From Chitinophagales bacterium (lineage in GTDB: Bacteria > Bacteroidota > Bacteroidia > Chitinophagales > UBA2359), in contig JAHDDN010000346.1 in the NCBI GenBank assembly GCA_020629335.1, positions 1 through 5,957 of the forward strand: 5,957 nt of DNA. Reading direction: 5' to 3'. The notes under the pieces are model-generated. The model had not been told where the DNA came from. It saw only the letters and a list, made by a program, of their open reading frames with translations, and did no database searches. This document shows positions 1 to 5,957 of the stretch, piece by piece (position 1 is the first letter of the stretch; each line of letters begins with the position of its first letter). The translations under genes were made by a program, and so were the position numbers.

Positions 1-55
1 AATCGTAAAAAGACAAAACTTGGGCTGTCAAGGACTAATAAATTGAACCACTAAT

Positions 56-76
56 ATAAGGTTTGTATAAACTTAT
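56..76. repeat. Imperfect inverted repeat upstream of the M1 gene
   Basis: ATAAG (56-60) pairs with CTTAT (72-76), and TTT (62-64) with AAA (69-71), around a GTAT loop, leaving G61 bulged. It could be a leader hairpin or a protein site, but it is AT-rich and easily formed by chance. In positions 1-123 I found no exact TAnnTTTG element with a correctly spaced TTG, so the M1 promoter is not located. The heptamer ACTAATA also occurs twice (34-40 and 50-56). Confidence 0.2.
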
Positions 77-100
77 GTTTATTTTAGCCCTTACAAAAGC

Positions 101-127
101 ATGAATGACCTAAAACAGTCAAAATGA
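101..127 (+). other. Possible 8-codon upstream ORF overlapping the M1 start
   Basis: An ATG at 101 opens a short frame encoding MNDLKQSK. Its TGA stop (125-127) overlaps the M1 start codon (124-126) in an ATGA arrangement, which is the classic geometry for translational coupling. It has no visible ribosome binding site, and such a short frame can arise by chance, so it is recorded as a possibility only. Confidence 0.15.
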
Positions 128-2613
128 GAAATCTAATTCTAATAATAGTAGCTATTCTATACTTTCAATCAGATAGCCTAATGGGGCAGTCTAAGCACGA
201 TCATCATTGTATGCATCGGAAAGCGCAAATGCTCCAACAAGAAAGAAGTATGGCAGCTGATAATAGTCGAAGTGATACCTTGGATGTCCTTCATTATCAA
301 ATAAATTTAGACTTTACTGAGATGGACAACAGTTACATTAATGGTAGCTGTTTGTTAGAAATTAGTTCAAAAATAGATGGTTTAGAGGAGGTATTATTAG
401 ATCTGCAAGGGCTGGAAGTGTCTAATGTAATTGTAGATGGAAATTTAGTGAATTTTGAATATAATTCTCCGTTACTTAAAATTGAATTGGATAGTCCTAT
501 GAATATAGGTGATACCTTTATGGTTGATGTATTATATAGTGGTTACCCAGAAACGGCTGTTTGGGGAGGCTTTTATTTCACAGGAGATTATGCTTTTAAT
601 TTAGGCGTAGGCATTGGCGCTGATCCTCCGACATTTGGGAGGGTATGGTTTCCTTGTGTTGATAATTTCGCAGAGCGTTCTAGCTATGCTTTTAATATTA
701 CGACTCTCCCTGAATATAAAGCATTTTGCAATGGAACACTTAATTCGGAAACGATTAATGGAGATGGAAATATTATATGGAATTGGGAGTTAGAGCAGGA
801 GATTCCGACTTATTTAGCCTCGGTAGCCGTAGGTCAATATGAAACCATTGAATGGTCCTTTGAAAATTCAGCAGGGGAGGAGATTCCTATCCAATTAGGA
901 GCCTTAGCGAATGATGTGAATAGCTTAGAAAACGCCTTCGTTCATTTACCCGAAAATCTGACTGCATTTGAAGAAGCCTTTGGCCCTTATCAGTGGGATA
1001 GAGTAGGCTATGTATTGGTACCTTTCAATGCAGGTGCGATGGAACATGCGACTAATATCGCATATCCAAGAAGTTTTATTATAGGCGGACAATTGTCTTA
1101 TGAAGCTATCATGGCACATGAATTAGCGCATCATTGGTGGGGAGATTTAGTTACTTGTGAAACGGCCTCAGATATGTGGCTCAATGAAGGCTGGGCCTCA
1201 TATTGTGAGTACTTGTTTTTTGAAAAAATATACGATAAAGAACGTTATAAATCTGAGCAAAGAAGTAATCATGAATATGTTTTAGTACAATTGCCAGTAG
1301 ATGATGGAGGCTTCTTTTCAGTAGCTAATGTACCATTCGATTTGACTTACAGCCCAACTGTTTATAATAAAGGGGCTGATGTCATTCATACCATGAGGTC
1401 TTATATGGGTGACGAACAATTTTTTGCTTGTACGACTAGTTTTTTGGAGGAGAATGCTTGGCAAAATATGAATAGTGAAGGCTTTAGAGATTATCTGACT
1501 GATTGCAGCGGAATAGATATGACAGATTACTTTAACGATTGGATTTTTAATCCAGGTTTTCCCCACTTTTCTATAGATTCCACTCAAGTAGAAGACCTTA
1601 ACAATGGTGCTTTTTTAGCCAATGTACACATTCGCCAACGATTGTATGGTGCCCCTGATTTTTATAGCAATGTGCCAATAGAAATCACCTTTATGAATGA
1701 TGATTTAGATGAAGAGTTTACCGCAAGAGTATATGCTGATGGACAGTGTAGCATTCATCCAGTTGAATTACCCTTTGAGCCTGTATATGTTGGGTTGGAT
1801 ATAGAAGAACGAATCAATGATGCGACTATTGATCGCTATTTATGGATTGATGAAGAGGGGGAGTATATGGATGATGATGAGACCAATGTTAGTTTAATCG
1901 TTGAAGAAGCTCAAACTGCAACTTTTGTCAGAGTGATTAATAATATGGTCATGCCAGATCGTTTTGAGGAGCCAATAGAGGATATCATTATTTCTGACTC
2001 TCACTATTGGAAAATTGAAATTGTCGCACCAGAAGGCAATGATTTTGAGGCGGATGCAATCTTTACTTACAATGGCTCAACTACCAATAATTCAGGCTAT
2101 TATGATAACTCACTTTTCTCGGTAAGTGAAAACAATTTGCAATTATTATATCGGGAAGATTCCAGCCAAGATTGGGAGTTAGCTGATGACTTTGATGTTG
2201 ATACAGGAACGAATATCAATGATAAAAGAGGGACTATTACATTATCAAATGTAGAAGCGGGAGAGTATGTTTTAGCGATTGAAGACCCTGATAGAGTAGA
2301 TGGATTAGAAACTGCTATTCCTTCTGATTGTCAAGAGGTTGTAGCGAACGAGCAGCTCTTTCAATTGAGCCAAATTAATATCGGCCCTAATCCGAGTGAT
2401 GGGCTTTTGAATATAAATTTAAGCGCGAGCAAAATTAATATTTTTCATCTTCAAATATTCAATAATAAAGGTCAATTAATAGAAGCTAAAACATTAACAA
2501 ATCAAGCCCACCAGCTTGATTTAAGCAATTACCATACAGGGCTTTATATCATACAGTTAAGTGATGCTAATGGCCAATTTCATTATAGTGAAAAAGTGAT
2601 GAAAGTTGATTAA
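124..2613 (+). CDS. Secreted M1-family zinc metallopeptidase (aminopeptidase type) with C-terminal T9SS sorting domain
   Basis: This is probably a zinc aminopeptidase that trims peptides outside the cytoplasm. Residues 1-21 form a signal peptide (hydrophobic LILIIVAILYF, likely cleavage after G21); C29 is too far downstream for a lipobox. The M1 N-terminal domain follows, including WFPCVD at 175-180. The catalytic domain has GAMEH (304-308), HELAH (332-336), E355 as third zinc ligand with the standard 18-residue spacing, and Y414 in VYNKGA as the likely transition-state Tyr. After about residue 490 I see no ERAP1-like helical domain; acidic, probably beta-rich sequence leads to a T9SS type A domain (about 752-829, starting NIGPNPSDG and ending GLYIIQL...KVMKVD). 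At 829 residues the protein looks complete. The start is fixed by the signal peptide and an in-frame TGA at 106-108. There is no Shine-Dalgarno sequence. The usual GxMEN Asn is His. Family call is firm; substrate is unknown. Confidence 0.95.
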   Translation: MRNLILIIVAILYFQSDSLMGQSKHDHHCMHRKAQMLQQERSMAADNSRSDTLDVLHYQINLDFTEMDNSYINGSCLLEISSKIDGLEEVLLDLQGLEVSNVIVDGNLVNFEYNSPLLKIELDSPMNIGDTFMVDVLYSGYPETAVWGGFYFTGDYAFNLGVGIGADPPTFGRVWFPCVDNFAERSSYAFNITTLPEYKAFCNGTLNSETINGDGNIIWNWELEQEIPTYLASVAVGQYETIEWSFENSAGEEIPIQLGALANDVNSLENAFVHLPENLTAFEEAFGPYQWDRVGYVLVPFNAGAMEHATNIAYPRSFIIGGQLSYEAIMAHELAHHWWGDLVTCETASDMWLNEGWASYCEYLFFEKIYDKERYKSEQRSNHEYVLVQLPVDDGGFFSVANVPFDLTYSPTVYNKGADVIHTMRSYMGDEQFFACTTSFLEENAWQNMNSEGFRDYLTDCSGIDMTDYFNDWIFNPGFPHFSIDSTQVEDLNNGAFLANVHIRQRLYGAPDFYSNVPIEITFMNDDLDEEFTARVYADGQCSIHPVELPFEPVYVGLDIEERINDATIDRYLWIDEEGEYMDDDETNVSLIVEEAQTATFVRVINNMVMPDRFEEPIEDIIISDSHYWKIEIVAPEGNDFEADAIFTYNGSTTNNSGYYDNSLFSVSENNLQLLYREDSSQDWELADDFDVDTGTNINDKRGTITLSNVEAGEYVLAIEDPDRVDGLETAIPSDCQEVVANEQLFQLSQINIGPNPSDGLLNINLSASKINIFHLQIFNNKGQLIEAKTLTNQAHQLDLSNYHTGLYIIQLSDANGQFHYSEKVMKVD
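2610..2613. other. Convergent genes sharing TTAA as both stop codons
   Basis: The M1 gene stops with TAA at 2611-2613. The oppositely oriented S66 gene stops with TAA read from 2612 down to 2610. The palindrome TTAA therefore ends both genes, which overlap tail to tail by four bases. No intergenic space is left, so any transcription terminators must lie inside the opposing coding sequence; I see no hairpin plus T-run close to the junction on either strand. Confidence 0.9.
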
Positions 2614-3608
2614 AGAACAACAGCCTCATTTATCCTTATACAATCCCTTTGCGTATCAATACTAATATTGGCACCTATAGGTAACGTCATCATAGGATGG
2701 GTATGGCAACAATCAAATTCGGCAATAATCGGATAATCATAGTTTGTCTTACCCATCACTTCTTGCAATATTTCATAATGTTTTTTGCCGCTATCTTGGT
2801 CATTAAATAACTCATGCTTTCCCAGAAGTAATCCGCCGATTTTATCGAAAATCCCATTGACTTTCAAGAAAGCAAAATTGCGTTCCACTATAGCTGCTGG
2901 CTTCAGTGAATCTTCTATCAATAATATATCTCCCTCTTCAATTTTAGGCATATATTCAGAACCCCAACTCCCCATCATAGTACTTAGGTTTCCACCTATC
3001 AATCGGCCAGTCGCTTTTCCTTCGGATAAAATTTTCCACTGATTAATGCGTTCTTCCTTAGCCCTTGATTGTTCTTCCCAAGGAATGTATTCATCCGTCC
3101 AGATCGTTGGTTTGTAAAGTTCGGTATTAATAGATTGACTCATACAAATTTGATGAAAATAAAAATACGTCTGCTCCACAAAAGGGGCTAACTCGCCAAA
3201 GCTGGCGACTAAAGCTGGCCCATAAAAAGTAGCTAAACCTGTTTGAGCATATACGGCCAACAAAATAGCCGTTACATCCGAGTAGCCAATCAAAATTTTA
3301 GGATGCCTTTTTAAATGATCATAATCAATATAAGGTAGTAAAGAATTGGAGTTTGCTCCCCCAATAGTAGACATAATACATTTTACTTTTGGGTCTCGAA
3401 TTAACTCATTTAATTCATCGACTCGTTCTTTGATGCTTCCCGAACGGTAGGCATCTTTTTGTCCTGTAAGGCTTCCAGCCCTTAAATTAAAATCTTTTTG
3501 TCTCAAAAAATTTTTCGCCCGCTTAAATCGTTTCGGACACAAAGCGGTGATAGGAGAGGAGGGCGTATAAAAAGCAATCGTATCGCCCTTGTTTAAAGAT
3601 GGTATCAT
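2610..3608 (-). CDS. S66-family serine carboxypeptidase, MccF-like (LD-carboxypeptidase superfamily)
   Basis: This is a cytoplasmic serine peptidase: I see no signal peptide or membrane segment. Known S66 members either remove D-Ala from tetrapeptide muropeptides (LdcA) or cleave toxic aminoacyl-nucleotides such as processed microcin C7 (MccF). Visible motifs are STIGGANSNSLLPYIDYD (80-97), the nucleophile S110 in GYSD, TFYGP (127-131), GGNLST (205-210), the acid E232 in LLIED, and H302 in CHTHPMMTLPIG. The length of 332, the IGG.NSN.LLPYIDYD stretch and the Trp-rich W170...W177...W191 insertion resemble MccF-type proteins more than the shorter LdcA. The residue before the catalytic His, usually Gly, is Cys. 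The start has an in-frame stop just upstream (3624-3626). It lies 107 bp downstream of the kinase gene on the same strand, with its own promoter candidate. Superfamily is certain; substrate is not. Confidence 0.93.
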   Translation of the reverse strand: MIPSLNKGDTIAFYTPSSPITALCPKRFKRAKNFLRQKDFNLRAGSLTGQKDAYRSGSIKERVDELNELIRDPKVKCIMSTIGGANSNSLLPYIDYDHLKRHPKILIGYSDVTAILLAVYAQTGLATFYGPALVASFGELAPFVEQTYFYFHQICMSQSINTELYKPTIWTDEYIPWEEQSRAKEERINQWKILSEGKATGRLIGGNLSTMMGSWGSEYMPKIEEGDILLIEDSLKPAAIVERNFAFLKVNGIFDKIGGLLLGKHELFNDQDSGKKHYEILQEVMGKTNYDYPIIAEFDCCHTHPMMTLPIGANISIDTQRDCIRINEAVVL

Positions 3609-3616
3609 GAATAATA

Positions 3617-3642
3617 ATTTAGTTCACGAATATAAACTAAAT
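3617..3642. repeat. Perfect 8-bp inverted repeat enclosing the -7 element of the S66 promoter
   Basis: ATTTAGTT (3617-3624) and AACTAAAT (3635-3642) are exact reverse complements separated by 10 bp. The spacer (3625-3634) contains the proposed -7 element (3627-3634), and the outer arm reaches the likely transcription start. The centre-to-centre spacing of 18 bp puts the half-sites roughly two helical turns apart, slightly under. A dimeric repressor bound here would block the promoter. A dyad of this size is expected about once by chance in a window this long, so its position is the only supporting argument. Confidence 0.4.
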
Positions 3643-3657
3643 CCAGATATTAGCAAA
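3627..3657 (-). promoter_or_regulatory. Candidate Bacteroidota-type promoter for the S66 gene
   Basis: Reading the minus strand, TTTG (3657-3654) is followed after exactly 19 bases by TATATTCG (3634-3627). This matches the Bacteroidota pattern TTTG-N19-TAnnTTTG with one mismatch. Transcription would start near 3620, giving a very short leader of about a dozen bases before the ATG at 3608. The call rests on consensus matching by eye in AT-rich sequence. Confidence 0.45.
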
Positions 3658-3715
3658 GTGAATTATTAGGTAGGTACATCCCGACTCTTGTTTTTCGGAG
3701 TGTAGGGGGGAGAAG

Positions 3716-4678
3716 TTATACTGATACGGGAAGTTTTTTAACTTCTTTTTTTTGGCGAATAGTAAAGATAAATTTTGTTCCTTTTCCCTTCACAGAACGA
3801 TACCTGATATCACCACCGTGCATAAGCACTGTTTTTTTACAAATAGCTAGACCAATGCCCGTTCCTTCAATATCGTTGCTATTTAATCTTTGAAAAGGCA
3901 GGAATGCTTTAGCTTGAAATTTTTCATCTATTCCAACTCCATTATCACAAACTATAAATTCCCATAAATCCTCTTTAAGTTGTTTAACATTGATTTGAAT
4001 GACTGGATCTGCGCTTGATCGAAATTTAATAGCATTACTAATTAAGTTTTGGAATAATAATATGAAAGAGGTGATTTTTACCTTAAGAGTAGGTAGGGGA
4101 GATAAATGCAAGATACTTGCATTATTCTCGAATATAGGTACTCGTAAATTAAATTTTACCCGCTCCATAATTTCATTTAAATCGATATAATCAAACTGAT
4201 CCTCTTCACTTCCTACTTTTGAATAGGCCAGAAGATCATTCATAATATTATCCATTTGAGTGATGCCTTGTTGGATGAAGTTTAGGTATAGTTGAGCACT
4301 TTCATCAGTATTGCTATTTAATTCTTTGCTTAGCAACTGGGCAAAACTATGAATAGTTCGTAGAGGGCTTCGAAGGTCATGTGAAGCGATGTAAGAAAAT
4401 TGTTTAAGCTCTTTATATGAGCGAGCTAATTCCTCTAAGTTTTTTTCTAAGGTGTTAGACTGTTTTTCAACTAAACCTTTTTGTTCTTCTAATTCTTCTA
4501 TTGTTTTGTTTAAAATATTGAATGAAATAGATTTGTCTAATAGCGTTCGATGTAATTGAAAAGCAACTTTATCATGTTGCTTATTGATGGATTTTATAGA
4601 CTTAAGAATCCCCTCTCGTTTATCGTCAGGGATATCCAATGATGCAATTTGTTCAATAAGTAATTTGATCTCATCCAT
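3716..4678 (-). CDS. Soluble sensor histidine kinase, partner of the FIST protein
   Basis: This is a cytoplasmic two-component kinase: ATP-driven autophosphorylation of H100 and transfer to a response regulator that is not in this window. Residues 1-55 are probably helical and match no domain I know. Residues 56-95 look like a coiled coil ([13 protein letters not shown]...). The HisKA dimerisation domain spans about 92-155, with H100 in [11 protein letters not shown]. The HATPase_c domain has N215 in the N box (NLISNAIKF), DNGVGI (245-250), the F box FLPFQRL (259-265) and GTGIGLAIC (272-280). All core catalytic motifs are intact. There is no transmembrane segment and no PAS, GAF or receiver domain, so the input probably comes from a partner. 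The FIST gene ends 43 bp upstream on the same strand, and the gap shows no good promoter, which suggests co-transcription. Kinase identity is firm; the partnership is inferred. Confidence 0.95.
   Translation of the reverse strand: MDEIKLLIEQIASLDIPDDKREGILKSIKSINKQHDKVAFQLHRTLLDKSISFNILNKTIEELEEQKGLVEKQSNTLEKNLEELARSYKELKQFSYIASHDLRSPLRTIHSFAQLLSKELNSNTDESAQLYLNFIQQGITQMDNIMNDLLAYSKVGSEEDQFDYIDLNEIMERVKFNLRVPIFENNASILHLSPLPTLKVKITSFILLFQNLISNAIKFRSSADPVIQINVKQLKEDLWEFIVCDNGVGIDEKFQAKAFLPFQRLNSNDIEGTGIGLAICKKTVLMHGGDIRYRSVKGKGTKFIFTIRQKKEVKKLPVSV
3730..3753 (+). terminator. Terminator-like hairpin plus T-run inside the kinase 3' end, plus-strand orientation
   Basis: GAAGTT (3730-3735), a TTTT loop and AACTTC (3740-3745) form a perfect 6-bp stem followed by eight T. 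This is the intrinsic-terminator layout, but for plus-strand transcription, antisense to the kinase. The stem is AT-rich and weak, and the bases encode the Lys-rich kinase tail (KKEVKK), which alone could produce the pattern. No plus-strand gene ends here. Confidence 0.2.
4105..4123. repeat. Perfect 8-bp stem with 3-base loop inside the kinase gene
   Basis: AATGCAAG (4105-4112) and CTTGCATT (4116-4123) are exact reverse complements around ATA. They lie in the coding sequence between the HisKA and HATPase domains. No T-run follows on either strand, so it is not a terminator. It may be coincidence. Confidence 0.3.
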
Positions 4679-4721
4679 TTAAAACAATATACAAAATTCA
4701 ACTAAGAAAACGAAATTGAGC

Positions 4722-5861
4722 TTATATTTCAGTTAAGGCGACTAAAGTAGAAGTGACATTATGCAATTGGCAGTCAGCCCCTTTCTTTTTGCCAATTTCA
4801 CCATAGCTTAAAAAACCTACTAATGGAGCATTCCAAAGCTCATGTATGCCTTCTATTTCATTTTCCATCATAGGCCCAAAAGCGGTTTGTCTTCCTTTAC
4901 AAGCCACCAAAATTAAAGCATCTGCTTTAGGGCAATCATTTAGAAAATCATTAAACTCTAAGAGCGATTGGTCAATCACCTCAAATCCTGGGGAAATGCT
5001 AAATCGAAACTTTTCTCCTTCCTTAACTCCTCCTGCGATAAATAATGATTTTTCATCATGATTAATCGTTAGAATAGAGCGAGCCACTAAATTATTAGCT
5101 CGCATAATCTGTAGAGGATACTGACCACTAACCGTTTCAATATCATTTTCGGATTTTACTACAACATTACTGTCTTTTAAATAAAATCCAAAGTATTTAA
5201 AAAAGAAATCTAATGCAGGTTCATTGTTAATTTCTAAAACAATATTTCCTTTACATTTAGTAATTTCGTAAATATTCCCTATTCCTTTCCAGCCACTGAC
5301 AGCTAATCCATCTACTTTGATTTTTTCTGTATCAATTATTAATGCTAATAAACCATTTTTGCTAATAATAGTATTGGTAAAAACCCACGTATTGACAAAA
5401 TTTATATCGTCTCCAGCTAAGCCTCCATAAATAGGTAGATTAGTGCTACTATCTTTAATACCTCTAATGATTTCTTCCCCGTCTGTATTCATACCTCCTG
5501 AAAATAAAACAAGGGCAGGTTCCTTATAAGTATTTTGGGCATATTGTCCTAACTGACTGGCAGCTTGATAGGTGCCGTTTGCTTCGCCATCTTCATAGGC
5601 AATTTGATAATAAGATTTATCCATATCCATTAACAAAACAGCAATTTCTTCTTCTGCTACTTCATTATCAATGATCTCTCCAGCAGTAGAACATCCCACT
5701 AAATCGATAGCGTGTTTTTTAAAAGTATCAACAAGATCATGAATATCATACTTCACAGAACTAAAAACAATAGCAACAGTAGGTTGAAAATCGGCTTTAG
5801 ATGCAGTAAGTTGTTTATCCAAAGCTTCAATAGAGCTTGAACGGAAAGAAAGGGATTTCAT
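4722..5861 (-). CDS. FIST-domain signal-sensing protein (FIST_N plus FIST_C)
   Basis: FIST (F-box and intracellular signal transduction) proteins are predicted small-ligand sensors found beside or fused to histidine kinases, methyl-accepting proteins and GGDEF enzymes; amino acids have been proposed as ligands. FIST_N covers about residues 27-220, with GCSTAGEI (57-63 region) and GGLAGDD (146-152). FIST_C covers about 225-365, with ILVACKGR (317-324), GFLSYGEIG (349-357) and a final LHNVTSTL (366-373). At 379 residues it is a stand-alone FIST protein without signal peptide, membrane segment or fused output domain, so it should act in the cytoplasm. The start is the first ATG after an in-frame stop at 5874-5876; no Shine-Dalgarno sequence is present. 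It is first of two genes, followed after 43 bp by the histidine kinase, which is its likely output. Ligand unknown. Confidence 0.93.
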   Translation of the reverse strand: MKSLSFRSSSIEALDKQLTASKADFQPTVAIVFSSVKYDIHDLVDTFKKHAIDLVGCSTAGEIIDNEVAEEEIAVLLMDMDKSYYQIAYEDGEANGTYQAASQLGQYAQNTYKEPALVLFSGGMNTDGEEIIRGIKDSSTNLPIYGGLAGDDINFVNTWVFTNTIISKNGLLALIIDTEKIKVDGLAVSGWKGIGNIYEITKCKGNIVLEINNEPALDFFFKYFGFYLKDSNVVVKSENDIETVSGQYPLQIMRANNLVARSILTINHDEKSLFIAGGVKEGEKFRFSISPGFEVIDQSLLEFNDFLNDCPKADALILVACKGRQTAFGPMMENEIEGIHELWNAPLVGFLSYGEIGKKKGADCQLHNVTSTLVALTEI

Positions 5862-5912
5862 GTTTGAATATTTTTATAGATAAAAGTACAAGTAGAATAG
5901 CTTAAAGTGGAC

Positions 5913-5941
5913 TAAAATTATACCAAAACACTCAAAATCAA
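5913..5941 (-). promoter_or_regulatory. Candidate promoter for the FIST-kinase transcript
   Basis: On the minus strand, TTG (5941-5939) is followed after 18 bases by TAATTTTA (5920-5913), a 7-of-8 match to the Bacteroidota -7 element TAnnTTTG. Transcription would start near 5906, leaving a leader of about 45 bases before the ATG at 5861. The region is AT-rich and only 96 bases of it are in the window, so the call is tentative. Confidence 0.35.
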
Positions 5942-5957
5942 TAGTATTTATGTAGTG

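Noticed and set aside
58..81. Near-consensus -7 elements (AAGGTTTG at 58-65, TATGTTTA at 74-81) for the M1 gene
   Set aside because: Neither has a TTG at a suitable distance upstream, so no promoter was called.
208..210. C29 of the M1 protein as a lipoprotein cysteine
   Set aside because: It follows several charged and His residues (KHDHH) and is well beyond the hydrophobic segment, with no lipobox. A T9SS sorting domain also fits a soluble or surface-exported protein processed by signal peptidase I.
1318..1587. 89-codon open frame on the minus strand inside the M1 gene
   Set aside because: It is antisense to conserved M1 catalytic-domain sequence, and its translation shows no recognisable motif. 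It is a frame shadow.
2673..2682. 10-bp perfect palindrome ACCTATAGGT
   Set aside because: It lies inside the conserved C-terminal coding part of the S66 gene, and palindromes this short are common by chance.
2785..3042. 85-codon open frame on the plus strand inside the S66 gene
   Set aside because: It is antisense to the conserved catalytic region containing E232 of the S66 enzyme, with no family resemblance of its own.
3681..3704. Possible kinase terminator hairpin (ACTC...GAGT or CCGA...TCGG pairings) downstream of the kinase stop
   Set aside because: The stems are only four base pairs, the pairings exclude each other, and no T-run follows on the minus strand.
3999..4190. 63-codon open frame on the plus strand inside the kinase gene
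   Set aside because: It is antisense to the kinase N box and the stretch leading into it, with no motif or start signal.
4846..5061. 71-codon open frame on the plus strand inside the FIST gene
   Set aside because: It is antisense to FIST_C and has no recognisable domain.

Overview
The window suggests a member of the Bacteroidota, by inference from the sequence alone. It is AT-rich, no start codon has a convincing Shine-Dalgarno sequence, the first protein ends in a type IX secretion (T9SS) sorting domain of the kind confined to this phylum, and two upstream regions carry elements close to the Bacteroidota promoter pattern (TTG or TTTG near -33, TAnnTTTG near -7). Family-level placement cannot be made safely; Saprospiria-like marine lineages would fit but are not shown.

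Layout. Positions 1-123 are a short AT-rich leader. Positions 124-2613 (+) encode a secreted M1-family zinc metallopeptidase with a signal peptide, a complete catalytic centre (HEXXH plus distal Glu) and a C-terminal T9SS type A sorting domain. It converges on 2610-3608 (-), an S66-family serine carboxypeptidase that looks more like the MccF (microcin C immunity) branch than a classic LD-carboxypeptidase. The two genes share the palindrome TTAA as their stop codons. A 107-bp gap (3609-3715) holds a promoter candidate for the S66 gene, with a perfect 8-bp inverted repeat placed around its -7 element. Upstream on the same strand are a soluble sensor histidine kinase (3716-4678) and a FIST-domain protein (4722-5861), 43 bp apart and probably one transcript running FIST then kinase. 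Positions 5862-5957 hold a promoter candidate for that transcript.

How the genes may work together. FIST proteins are thought to be small-ligand sensors (amino acids have been proposed), and the kinase here has no transmembrane segment and no recognisable PAS, GAF or receiver domain. The simplest reading is that FIST supplies the input and the kinase the output of one cytoplasmic signalling module. No response regulator lies in the window. The S66 enzyme may be read through from the kinase gene or run from its own promoter. The M1 peptidase is on the opposite strand and acts outside the cytoplasm, so it is probably a separate unit.

There are no RNA genes, insertion sequences, CRISPR arrays or gene-free stretches over 300 bases. 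All four genes look intact. The window is mostly ordinary Bacteroidota housekeeping and accessory sequence; the points most worth a second look are the FIST-kinase pair, the dyad over the S66 promoter, and the MccF-like character of the S66 protein.
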